From contig NZ_JAIVAC010000001.1 in the NCBI RefSeq assembly GCF_020171655.1, forward strand, positions 1,922,001 through 1,986,000: a DNA stretch of 64,000 nucleotides, in the 5' to 3' direction. Source of the DNA: Exiguobacterium aestuarii (lineage in GTDB: Bacteria; Bacillota; Bacilli; Exiguobacteriales; Exiguobacteriaceae). The notes under the pieces were generated by a model. It worked only from the letters and a program-made list of their open reading frames with translations, searched no databases and was not told where the DNA came from. Positions 45,814 through 53,998 of this stretch are shown here, in pieces. The position numbers and the translations under genes are program-made. Every line of letters begins with the position of its first letter. Position 1 is the stretch's first letter.

Positions 45814-47218
45814 CTTTGATCTTTCCTTAATGGAATTGAAACTGCTTTTCCCTCCATTGTCGACACATCCGATGTGGCCCCTTTGATCTTTCCTTAATGG
45901 AATTGAAACTATCCAAGGCCATATTAATAAGTTCCTTGGCAGTAGCTATACTTTGATCTTTCCTTAATGGAATTGAAACCTGGGCCACGCTGTACGAGCG
46001 TCAAGGACGGCTGAATGCTTTGATCTTTCCTTAATGGAATTGAAACCACGCCCTGGCGTGCATGCTCGGTCGATCCGGCCCGTTGCCAGCTTTGATCTTT
46101 CCTTAATGGAATTGAAACGCGACCCATGAGCATTGCTCGAAGTTATTCGGGTCATAACTTTGATTTTTCCTTAATGGAATTGAAACTGGCGCAAGAACTT
46201 CGCCGCTTTCTTGAATTCCATCGGCTTTGATCTTTCCTTAATGGAATTGAAACTCAACTCGTTCGAGCGATATTCTTCCGCGGAAATCTCGACTTTGATC
46301 TTTCCTCAATGGAATTGAAACATAGGCGATATGTCGCTCTAAGAGACGGATGCGATGGAGCCTTTGATCTTTCCTTAATGGAATTGAAACGAACATAGAC
46401 AAGATAGTGAGTGATAGGACGATACGTGATCTTTGATCTTTCCTTAATGGAATTGAAACACGGTTCAATTCGCGACGTGCTTGATACATCTTGTTTCCTC
46501 TTTGATCTTTCCTTAATGGAATTGAAACTCCATCGCGCGACCCTGTTTCGCAAACTGCCATACCCGTCTTTGATCTTTCCTTAATGGAATTGAAACATGA
46601 TAGTGATTGTACGACGTGATTGAACGAATTGTTGTCTTTGATCTTTCCTTAATGGAATTGAAACACACCTGAAGGAGGCGCTCATGGCCACCAAGGGGAC
46701 GGTCCTTTGATCTTTCCTTAATGGAATTGAAACTCCTTGACGACCTGCTCGATTTCAGCTCCAGTGAAGCCATCAACTTTGATCTTTCCTTAATGGAATT
46801 GAAACTCTTACTCATCTAAACCAACTCCTCTGATATGATTCCCCCTTTGATCTTTCTTTAATGGAATTGAAACTACGCGCTGATTGTCTCGATGTTGTTC
46901 AAGGCCATCGCGTCTTTGATCTTTCCTTAATGGAATTGAAACTGACCGATGCCGACAAGTTGAATGATTGGTGCTTAGGCCCACTTTGATCTTTCCTTAA
47001 TGGAATTGAAACGGTTTCGGCTTAGGCTTCGGTTTTGGAGGATTCAAAATTACTTTGATCTTTCCTTAATGGAATTGAAATCACATTTTCAACGCGAAGT
47101 TATACATTAGGCTCATTCCCTTTAATTTTTCCTTAATGGAATTGAAACGTGAGATACTCTGCCCACACGTCCTTGTCATGGTTGATGACCTTTGATTTTT
47201 CTTTAATAGAATGATGTT
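45814..47218 (+). CRISPR. CRISPR array, 21 repeats of 29 nt, 20 spacers of about 37-41 nt
   Basis: Repeats start at 45814, 45881, 45951, 46018, 46090 and so on to 47190. The unit begins CTTTGATCTTTCC and ends GGAATTGAAAC; the last eight bases ATTGAAAC are the expected crRNA 5' tag, so transcription is plus. Repeats 6, 8 and 16 have single changes. Repeats 19 (ends GAAAT), 20 (TTTAATTTTT) and 21 (only about 22 bases match) decay at the right, marking the trailer. Leader at left. Spacer lengths fit type III. Confidence 0.97.
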
Positions 47219-47462
47219 ACGAAACAAGTTAAGTGAGAATATATCACTAGAATTTCAATTTCAGAATTGTTTAGCGTCTTTGAAATTACTCGAATATCAA
47301 AAGCTCTCATTACTCAAAACCTCGTAGAGATCATCATAGCGCACCAAAATAAACATTCACCTGGCAACACTTGCCACCAAAAGGTGGTCCATTATACTTC
47401 TGTTAAAACAATGACGCCAATGAGAAATCTCCCATCGGCGTCATGATTATGAAATGTATAAA
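47219..47462. other. Non-coding stretch after the array
   Basis: AT-rich, no convincing gene. It holds two small adjacent hairpins (GGCAA/TTGCC 47363-47375 and CCACC/GGTGG 47374-47387) and a longer one, ATGACGCC...GGCGTCAT (about 47410-47443), followed on the minus strand by TTGTTTTAA, which could be an old terminator. Confidence 0.5.
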
Positions 47463-47804
47463 ATGAACATATTAGGTAAAATATTTTTATATATTGGTAA
47501 ATCTTTAAGGGATGGTAATCTTGTAACCCTTATAAGAAACTACAGCGGACACTGGGAAAACAAAGGGACCATAGATAATGAAGAATGGACATGAACTGAT
47601 TGGATCAAGTTTCAACCCATCTATATACATGTGCTGGAGATTTCAAGTGATTATGTAATCGTGCTATCTAAACATAAGAATACGAAATCGATTGACACAC
47701 TGAAGTGTTGTAGTCAGATACAACTTGATGTAGCAACCGAAATAGTTACCAACCATTATGCTCACTTAGGCAACGTAGTGATTGATAGAACTGAAATAGA
47801 ATAG
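47463..47804 (+). pseudogene. Decayed gene with an in-frame TGA, unknown product
   Basis: From ATG 47463 the frame is open for 43 codons, meets TGA at 47592-47594, and then continues open in the same frame to TAG at 47802-47804. In this AT-rich stretch several stops would be expected by chance over 113 codons, so it looks like a real gene broken by one nonsense change. The product (MNILGKIFLYIG... and ...YAHLGNVVIDRTEIE) matches no family I know. No strong ribosome binding site. Confidence 0.4.
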
Positions 47805-48057
47805 GAGTAGTTTTCTATTTCTCAGGTGTCTAGTCTGTGGAATGTATATTTAAGAGTTATAACTGGCATACAGATAGGAATTTCAGATCAATCCGTACCA
47901 ATCGTTTCACACTTCTCTAACAAGCATCTTAGATGGAACAATCCGGCAATTTGTTAAAATATCTACAAGAACTATCGAGTAGAATGCAGTATAACACAGC
48001 AATGTTTCTACATTTGATGACACATAGACCATAACTTTATAAAGTGAGGGATATAAC
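47805..48057. other. Gene-free stretch before the small plus-strand genes
   Basis: No reading frame, repeat or strong terminator. A TTGATG/TATAAA pair (48014-48043) resembles a promoter but lies too near the next start codon to leave room for its ribosome binding site. Confidence 0.4.
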
Positions 48058-48273
48058 ATGACGAAGAAAGGAAAGGTCATTACGTTAACTAAGCGTACGG
48101 TTCCGCTTCAGACCCATAAATCTAGAGAGGGATTATCGTTAGGCACTCATACTAATATCGAGATGCACCAGGATGTCATGCATGAAGACTATGAGCGTTT
48201 AGTTCAGAGTCTAGGAGGTAAAATGCCCCCTGTACCAGATAAAGATATTATTGAGGAGGATAATTGTGAATAA
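48058..48273 (+). CDS. Small basic/acidic protein, unknown (phage-like)
   Basis: 71 residues, lysine/threonine-rich start (MTKKGKVITLTKRT) and acidic end (DIIEEDNCE). No family recognised. Preceded by GTGAGGG at a suitable distance. Codon use and small size resemble phage genes more than the neighbouring cas genes. Overlaps the next gene by 8 bases. Confidence 0.5.
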   Translation: MTKKGKVITLTKRTVPLQTHKSREGLSLGTHTNIEMHQDVMHEDYERLVQSLGGKMPPVPDKDIIEEDNCE

Positions 48274-48508
48274 CTCTATTATGTGTCCTAAGTGTAGACA
48301 CACTGATTCTGCTATCAGTTGGGATGCCAATACTAGATTGTGCTTAGGTCTTATAGACGATATAGAAGAGCATATCGAGAACCCCGAAGACCCTCGGTAC
48401 CTACCTATTAATGGTGACCCTGAGTATATGGAAGAAATTAAGGCAGAATATAACTGCCCTATCTGTGGAGCAGAGGTAGCAGGCACAGACGTTATTCGTT
48501 CTAAATAA
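48266..48508 (+). CDS. Small zinc-ribbon protein, unknown (phage-like)
   Basis: 80 residues with CPKC near the N-terminus and CPIC near the C-terminus, a likely zinc-binding pair separated by an acidic middle. The start is GTG at 48266, 6 bases after GAGGAGG. The function is unknown; such small zinc ribbons are common in phages. It ends 138 bases before the HTH-WYL gene. Confidence 0.55.
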   Translation: MNNSIMCPKCRHTDSAISWDANTRLCLGLIDDIEEHIENPEDPRYLPINGDPEYMEEIKAEYNCPICGAEVAGTDVIRSK

Positions 48509-48646
48509 GCTAAGAGAAATCCTATATACGGAATCTCACTATTCGAACATACCATGATTATCACGCTCACAATCTGCAAATCCGTGTCCGGTTCCCCCCA
48601 CTATAAGAAAGTAAAATTTCCTAAGGGGCATGAAAGGAAGAGGTTT

Positions 48647-49840
48647 ATGCACCGTTTTCATAACCATTCTATGGAAGAACAATTGTTGCGATTACTGACC
48701 CTCTATCCAGGTCGACATACGCAATCGGAGTTAGCTCACTTACTTCAGGTTACTCCTAAGCGATTTGAAAAAATTTGGTCTCGACTTCTAACCCGCTACC
48801 AAACCCTTCATGGCGTTTCCTTAACTAATTACTTACAGGATGTTTCTAAAGATGGTCGCAAGCGCAAATACCGTATTATCCGAACCCCAATCTCTTTTCT
48901 CGGTACGCTGAACGGATATGACAAGACGATCAAACGGCAAGGTGGGATTCCTTACGAAGCTGAGCGGACGCTTTCGCTTTGGTATGCGCTTCAAGACCTC
49001 TCTCGTCCTGTTCATCTTGAAGAGTGGCTCAACGCGTACAGCGAACTTGATGAGCGAGGATTATCTCGAAAAGAAGCCACACCTCTCATCCAACAACTGA
49101 TTTCACTCCAAGTCGTGTCCCAAACGGATAACGGATTATATCAAACCATTCCTCACCCGTTCGAACAATTAAGCCTTGCCGATCATATCGTTTACTATGT
49201 AACATCACTACATGCATCCACCACGACCTATTCACCAATTTCTCAATTTATGAGTGAATATTTCTCTACTCAAGCCATGTCATTTGTGTCTCTTCACGGG
49301 GTTCAAGAGCTGCCTTTGCTCACTGCTTCTAAACGGAGCATTTTACAAAAACTTGTACTCCAAGAAAAGAAATGTGCCATATTTACCTACCGACAGGCAG
49401 AGGTTGCACTGACCTGTCATATTCTCGATTTAGTAGAAGAACCATTGACGAAGCGTATATACGCTGTAACAAACCACCCAGGTGCTCGAAAAATCCGAAT
49501 CGACCGAATTCGTCATATCGATATTTTACCGAGCGACTTCACATATCCATCCCCATCACAAAATACAACATCCATTCACCTTCGTTTTTTTAGTACAGAC
49601 ACGAAAAATCCTTGGATTCTCAATCGAGTCCGGCACGACATTCAACCACACCTACGCAACATGCATTTTTCTTCAGACGTTACAGAAGTATGGATTGAGA
49701 CAGATGAACCTCGTCAGTATTTCCCTTGGGTACGTGCTTTTGGCAGTTCGTGCGAATGGGTTGCACCTCAAACCGAACGTACGCTGTTTTATCAACACTT
49801 ATTAGAAATGAGGGAACGTTATGAATCCGCACCATCTTGA
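48647..49840 (+). CDS. HTH-WYL domain transcriptional regulator of the CRISPR island
   Basis: About 397 residues. The N-terminal helix-turn-helix is in MEEQLLRLLTLYPG...TQSELAHLLQVTPKRFEKIW (about 10-45). Around 245-305 lies a WYL-like Sm-fold domain (KCAIFTYRQ, then KRIYAVTNHPGARKIRIDRIRHIDIL), and the C-terminus (about 315-395) fits the WCX extension, ending RAFGSSCEWVAP and LLEMRERY. WYL proteins regulate CRISPR-Cas and other defence loci, often by sensing nucleic acids. The start is the ATG at 48647 after AAAGGAAGAGG. First gene of the right-arm operon. Confidence 0.78.
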   Translation: MHRFHNHSMEEQLLRLLTLYPGRHTQSELAHLLQVTPKRFEKIWSRLLTRYQTLHGVSLTNYLQDVSKDGRKRKYRIIRTPISFLGTLNGYDKTIKRQGGIPYEAERTLSLWYALQDLSRPVHLEEWLNAYSELDERGLSRKEATPLIQQLISLQVVSQTDNGLYQTIPHPFEQLSLADHIVYYVTSLHASTTTYSPISQFMSEYFSTQAMSFVSLHGVQELPLLTASKRSILQKLVLQEKKCAIFTYRQAEVALTCHILDLVEEPLTKRIYAVTNHPGARKIRIDRIRHIDILPSDFTYPSPSQNTTSIHLRFFSTDTKNPWILNRVRHDIQPHLRNMHFSSDVTEVWIETDEPRQYFPWVRAFGSSCEWVAPQTERTLFYQHLLEMRERYESAPS

Positions 49841-50420
49841 TCGTGGTCGTGCCAGTTACCTAAACCAGCATGGATTGATTCCTATCACTCTCGAGATGCA
49901 TGGGTGGTGGAGTAGTTACGTCGAAAATACGTTCACACGTGAAGAATTTCACTTACTCCATACTGTGGCAAATGCGATTACGGAGCAAACAACCATTGCG
50001 CTGACTCTCGTCTCCGGAGCTATCATTCATCTTATGCCAACCCATTTTTCAATTTATCCGACACGCGGCCGTTTGTATATATGCGGCAACCATCAACAAA
50101 TCTTTATTGGTCATATCAATCACTGCTCAGTAGTCAGTCACTCTCATGAGACAGTTAATTCTTCCATCGAACGTCAAGAAGTAGTACTCACCTTGTTCCC
50201 AAAAGACTCTTTCGACCTCGAACGGATTGCATTCACGCTGCAGCCTTATTTGCATCGATTTCTCAGTGAAGACCTCGTGATTGTTTCTTTCCCGATAGAA
50301 GAACGTCCACAAATCTTGCGTATTTTGCGTGCACTAGGCTCTCGTGCCGTACCGAATGACGACAAGTTGCGTCAAGAAATCGTTGATTCCTTAATTGACT
50401 GGAGCGCGTTATACGAATAA
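49821..50420 (+). CDS. WYL-WCX domain protein without HTH
   Basis: 199 residues. TTIALTLVSGAIIHLMPTHFSIYPTRGRLYICG resembles a WYL core in its strand pattern (piecewise: SGAIIHLMP, GRLYICGNH, IGHIN), and the C-terminal half (RQEVVLTLFPKDSFDLERI ... ILRALGSRAVP) fits the WCX extension. No DNA-binding domain is present. It starts inside the preceding gene (20-base overlap) after GAGGG, so it is probably its partner or ligand-sensing subunit. Family assignment is by pattern only. Confidence 0.6.
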   Translation: MNPHHLDRGRASYLNQHGLIPITLEMHGWWSSYVENTFTREEFHLLHTVANAITEQTTIALTLVSGAIIHLMPTHFSIYPTRGRLYICGNHQQIFIGHINHCSVVSHSHETVNSSIERQEVVLTLFPKDSFDLERIAFTLQPYLHRFLSEDLVIVSFPIEERPQILRILRALGSRAVPNDDKLRQEIVDSLIDWSALYE

Positions 50421-50449
50421 CCCCCCACTATTCTCCCTACACAACAACA

Positions 50450-50496
50450 TGACCTCTTCTTATACTCAAGCTATATTCATTTAAGAGGAGGTCTTT
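50450..50496 (+). promoter_or_regulatory. Hairpin that can hide the ribosome binding site of the AAA+ gene
   Basis: GACCTC at about 50451-50456 can pair with GAGGTC at about 50486-50492, which includes part of the GGAGG ribosome binding site of the AAA+ gene; TTTTCT follows. This could be a weak terminator or a translational switch in the 80-base gap. Confidence 0.35.
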
Positions 50497-50499
50497 TCT

Positions 50500-51603
50500 A
50501 TGAACCCATTTAAACGCATGAGTCCTGAACACGATTTATCGATTCTTCGTCAGCCTGCATATTTACGGGCAGGAGAACTTACCTTAAAAGTCGAAAACGC
50601 CCCATTCTATATGCAAGACGATACTGCAAAACTTATGGACGAACCTATTTTGCATGATTTAGCGAGACAAATTCAACGTGTGATTCAACGAACCAAAACT
50701 TCTTTGTTAACACCTATTCCAATGATCACACTTCACGCCGAAACAACATCGGTCGAATCAAGTACAGATGAAAGACAAACACCGTCTTCAACCATCACTT
50801 TCACGAAGCCCAGAGTCTCACTTGATGACGTGGTCGTAGATCCGTTCGTCCGTGCCACTATCGATAACGCCTTATCTTATGAGCTTCATTGGAACACTAC
50901 ATTGAGAAATTGGGGTGTTCACGAAACCCTGAAGCGTCCTCGACCATTGGTACTCAATTTTTCAGGTGCACCTGGAACCGGAAAGTCGATGATGGCCGAA
51001 GCTATTGCATCCCATTTAAATCGTCCTCTTTGTCTCGTGAACTATGCCGAGCTTGAATCCAAATATGTTGGAGACACTCCGAAAAATATTACGGCACTGT
51101 TCGAACAAGCCCGTAAAAACAATGCAGTTCTTGTCTTCGACGAAGCGGACTCGATGCTTGGAAAACGTCTATCATCTTTAACTCAAGCCTCCGATCACGG
51201 GGTCAATTTATCACGCAGTGTCCTCTTGCTCGAATTAGAACGTCATGAAGGGGTCGTCATCTTCACAACGAATCGATACGAAAATTATGATTCCGCTTTT
51301 GAACGACGTATTTTCGCTCATGTTCCTTTTAGCTTACCGACTTTTGAATTGCGCCGCGATATTTGGAATCGTATGATGCCAGATACACTCCCTTCCGCCA
51401 TTACTCTAGACGAACTCGCATTATATAGCGACATTAGTGGTGCAGACATTCAAGATATGTTCCTTCACGCCGCACTTCAGCTTGCAAACTCACACGATAC
51501 CGCACTCACTAAAGATCATGTACAAACGGCCTACGACACGATTCAAGCTCGTCGCGCTACAACATCTCAATCACTCTCTATCCAGAAAGGAGAATCATCA
51601 TGA
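50500..51603 (+). CDS. AAA+ ATPase associated with the CRISPR adaptation operon
   Basis: 367 residues. Residues 1-120 are unique. The AAA+ module runs from about 145: Walker A GAPGTGKS (156-163), a pore-loop-like ESKYVGDTPKNI, Walker B VLVFDEAD (D214, E215), sensor 1 FTTNR, an arginine-finger region in SAFERRIF, and a lid domain with SGADIQDMF. The pattern is that of classic AAA unfoldases/remodellers (Vps4/FtsH-like), not Cas3 or RecF types. The ATG follows AAGAGGAGG. The stop overlaps the next gene by 4 bases. Its role in CRISPR is unknown. Confidence 0.88.
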   Translation: MNPFKRMSPEHDLSILRQPAYLRAGELTLKVENAPFYMQDDTAKLMDEPILHDLARQIQRVIQRTKTSLLTPIPMITLHAETTSVESSTDERQTPSSTITFTKPRVSLDDVVVDPFVRATIDNALSYELHWNTTLRNWGVHETLKRPRPLVLNFSGAPGTGKSMMAEAIASHLNRPLCLVNYAELESKYVGDTPKNITALFEQARKNNAVLVFDEADSMLGKRLSSLTQASDHGVNLSRSVLLLELERHEGVVIFTTNRYENYDSAFERRIFAHVPFSLPTFELRRDIWNRMMPDTLPSAITLDELALYSDISGADIQDMFLHAALQLANSHDTALTKDHVQTAYDTIQARRATTSQSLSIQKGESS

Positions 51604-51959
51604 GTCTACTGTTTTTACTAGGTTGGATATTAGTCGGTACCGTTGCTTCTGCCTTATTGATTCGCTATTGGGATACTGTCCGAGATTGGTTGAACACGAC
51701 TGCAGCAGATTTCGTCGGTCGCTATCTTGGATATGATGCTCGCTCGCGAATGCAACAAGCGATCGTCATTGTTGATCGCTTCATGGGAAAAGTTCGTCAA
51801 CGAACCACATTAATGACCTTAACGCCTGACGGAACAGCACTTGATGAAGTTGAAGTAGAGACGCTCTACCATGAACATGAAATTGATCAGGCGTTACTTC
51901 ACGAATTATCGAACAGACGAAAAATTCAACAACGATTCGAGTATAAGGGTGACATGTGA
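51600..51959 (+). CDS. Single-span membrane protein of the adaptation operon
   Basis: 119 residues: one N-terminal membrane helix (LLFLLGWILVGTVASALLI) and a soluble charged domain (DARSRMQQAIVIVDRFMGKVRQ ... EVETLYHEHEIDQALLHEL). No family recognised. It overlaps the AAA+ gene by 4 bases and the 41-residue gene by one base, so it is translated in step with both. Confidence 0.75.
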   Translation: MSLLFLLGWILVGTVASALLIRYWDTVRDWLNTTAADFVGRYLGYDARSRMQQAIVIVDRFMGKVRQRTTLMTLTPDGTALDEVEVETLYHEHEIDQALLHELSNRRKIQQRFEYKGDM

Positions 51960-52084
51960 TGATCACCCTTATACTGCTCGGTGTGGTGGTCTTCTACTTT
52001 TTATCTGAACCGGAATCTCCTTCTCCACCTAAACCTTATAAAACAAGAATCGTATCCCACCATACAAAGAAGGTGAAAAAATGA
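51959..52084 (+). CDS. 41-residue single-span membrane protein
   Basis: Short gene: ATG at 51959 overlaps the preceding stop (TGATG), and its TGA overlaps the next ATG (ATGA, 52081-52084). The product starts MITLILLGVVVFYFLS, a membrane helix, then a proline-rich and basic tail (PESPSPPKPYKTR ... KKVKK). No family recognised. The double overlap makes a real gene likely. Confidence 0.65.
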   Translation: MITLILLGVVVFYFLSEPESPSPPKPYKTRIVSHHTKKVKK

Positions 52085-52464
52085 TTTTACTCATCCTGTT
52101 ACTCGTGTTCATTGGAGTTGCGGTAACCGTTGGTGTATTGATTAGTCAAGACACATCTCCTCCACAAAAGCCAAATGTCAAAATCAAACATCGGCGCACT
52201 TCTTCACAAAATCCACTCGAAGAAATCGAAGCAATGTTGAAGAACGGGAATGAAAATCAAGCAATCGCACAACTCCAACTCATGATTCGTCAGGCAAATT
52301 CAATTCGCCAAGAGGCACACCTCACTTTGCAATTACTCGCAATCTACGATGCGCTCGGTCGATCGGATGGCCACCAAATCATTCAACAAGAAAGTGATCG
52401 ACTGTGCCATTTGCTTTCACCTGCACAAAAGCAACAATGGATGTCCTATAAAGGAGGAGAGTGA
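52081..52464 (+). CDS. Single-span membrane protein with helical repeat-like domain
   Basis: 127 residues: N-terminal helix (MILLILLLVFIGVAVTVGVLI), a basic proline-containing linker, then NPLEEIEAMLKNGNENQAIAQLQLMIRQ and a second similar helical pair, which looks TPR-like. No family recognised. Coupled by ATGA to the 41-residue gene; the nuclease-like gene follows after 1 base. Confidence 0.75.
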   Translation: MILLILLLVFIGVAVTVGVLISQDTSPPQKPNVKIKHRRTSSQNPLEEIEAMLKNGNENQAIAQLQLMIRQANSIRQEAHLTLQLLAIYDALGRSDGHQIIQQESDRLCHLLSPAQKQQWMSYKGGE

Positions 52465-52465
52465 C

Positions 52466-53998
52466 ATGAAGTGTCGCAAGATGATCCAACTAGCTCGTAT
52501 GCGAAAAGAAGCAAAACGGCTAAAACGAGTTCCAGTCACTTCCCAAGGGGCTACATTCGCATTATTACATCAACCGACGCCTACCCCTTCTTTATTGGCC
52601 GCAGGGATACTAGGTGGTGGAATCGCAAATACACTTTATCAACTCACGCTTCAACCTGATCCGGTTGAAGCTCTACACATTTTCGAGCAGCGTTATCCAA
52701 AAGAATTCGAAAGTTTATCTTCAGTAGAGTGGCATGACAAGTTAGAAGCGATGAGCAATCGCGAAGATGTATTGATGGGCTATGTGAATGGGTATTCCGG
52801 CTATCAAGCCGAGACCGCCGCATTTCATCATTTAGAGCAAATGGGATATACACCGTATCGTCCTACTGACGTCAACCACCCTCATGCCGACCTTTATATT
52901 ACTGAAGAATCTGGACAAATCATTCCAATTCAGGTCAAAACATATGCGAGTGAATCCCGATTCCTTGATGTTATCGAGGACAAACGTGAACATGTTCAAC
53001 ATTTCATGGTAAATGAAGAGCTTTACGAACAGTTGCAGCACTCGGGACAACTGAATTCTTTGGCACAAGAAGGGATTGTTGTTTGGAATGGAGAGTATTC
53101 GAATGAAATGTTGCGCAATGAGGCACTATCTTCTTTAGGTCAATTGCCAACGAGTGACGTCATTTCTGAAGCATTTCAAGATGGCGCACTCGTTTCTTTA
53201 CCTATCTTATCGATCGCTGCCGCCACGTATCGAATCATTCAAATTCAACGAAATCATGAATTAAGTACATCAGAAAAAACAGGAGGTTCGGCAGGAGAGT
53301 TTGTAAAAGTCGGAACGCGAACCACAGGAGGTTGGATTGGTTTCACAGTGTCTAGTGGAATCGCTACCGCCCTCACCCTCCCATTCGCTCCCGGCGTCGG
53401 CTTAGTGGGAAGCATTTGGGGCATTGGCGTAGGGAATCGTATTGGAAAACGAGTTCAGTTGAATTGGCAGTATTCTCGTCTGATGAAGAGCTATCATCAA
53501 ATCAACGAGTACATGGCGCAAGGTTTTCCCCCTTTCGTCAGACAATGGATTATTGAGCAAGCACTTCAAAGAGACACAGTAATCGAACGATTACATTCCG
53601 TAAAACGTGAACTGACATTGTATCGTGACGAACTCGATCCGACTCACCCGACAGAACCGACCATGCGTGCCATTTTACTAGAAGCATATGCTGACCATTT
53701 GACTCGTTATCTCGAGACACTTCCCGAGCAACTTATTTCAATGGAAAATGAGATTTTTTCTATGCTAAAGCGATTGCAACAACGTTCGCAGGCTATCGAT
53801 TCACTACAGCTTCAAGGAGAATGGTTGGCTCAGCTAATGTTAGATATATATGAATATGTACCGAAATCGAGCTATCCGCTTCTCTCCGAGTATCTTCAAG
53901 CCGTGAAAAAGCATCCAAATCATCCATTTCGTCTGGCTTTTTCTCCCACTTCTGATTTATTAGATCGAGGCTATCGCCGACAAGGAGGATTGACGTGA
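52466..53998 (+). CDS. Membrane protein with a PD-(D/E)XK-like nuclease domain
   Basis: 510 residues. A hydrophobic segment (SLLAAGILGGGIANTLYQL, about 30-50) is followed by a restriction-endonuclease-like core: E116 in QAETAAFHHLEQMGY, D142 in HADLYI, and Q156-V-K158 in IPIQVKTY, the D...QxK spacing of Mrr/Holliday-resolvase-like nucleases. Further hydrophobic glycine-rich segments lie at about 235-255 and 290-335. The C-terminal 170 residues are helical. The ATG at 52466 follows AAAGGAGG; a longer in-frame reading overlaps the previous gene and lacks a start signal. The stop overlaps cas1. Proposed function is inference. Confidence 0.72.
   Translation: MKCRKMIQLARMRKEAKRLKRVPVTSQGATFALLHQPTPTPSLLAAGILGGGIANTLYQLTLQPDPVEALHIFEQRYPKEFESLSSVEWHDKLEAMSNREDVLMGYVNGYSGYQAETAAFHHLEQMGYTPYRPTDVNHPHADLYITEESGQIIPIQVKTYASESRFLDVIEDKREHVQHFMVNEELYEQLQHSGQLNSLAQEGIVVWNGEYSNEMLRNEALSSLGQLPTSDVISEAFQDGALVSLPILSIAAATYRIIQIQRNHELSTSEKTGGSAGEFVKVGTRTTGGWIGFTVSSGIATALTLPFAPGVGLVGSIWGIGVGNRIGKRVQLNWQYSRLMKSYHQINEYMAQGFPPFVRQWIIEQALQRDTVIERLHSVKRELTLYRDELDPTHPTEPTMRAILLEAYADHLTRYLETLPEQLISMENEIFSMLKRLQQRSQAIDSLQLQGEWLAQLMLDIYEYVPKSSYPLLSEYLQAVKKHPNHPFRLAFSPTSDLLDRGYRRQGGLT

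Noticed and set aside
45924-46815. Several minus-strand reading frames of 60-107 codons within the array
   Set aside because: They translate CRISPR repeats (SFNSIKERSK or VSIPLRKDQ periodicity) and are not genes.
47363-47387. Small hairpins as ends of an IS200/IS605 element
   Set aside because: No tnpA or tnpB gene nearby.
47592-47594. In-frame TGA as a selenocysteine codon
   Set aside because: No selenocysteine insertion element or selenoprotein family resemblance; nonsense mutation is simpler.
48014-48043. TTGATG/TATAAA promoter before the 71-residue gene
   Set aside because: Transcription would start at or after the ribosome binding site.
52349-52465. Longer N-terminus of the nuclease-like protein
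   Set aside because: It is coded inside the previous gene and lacks a ribosome binding site; ATG 52466 has AAAGGAGG.
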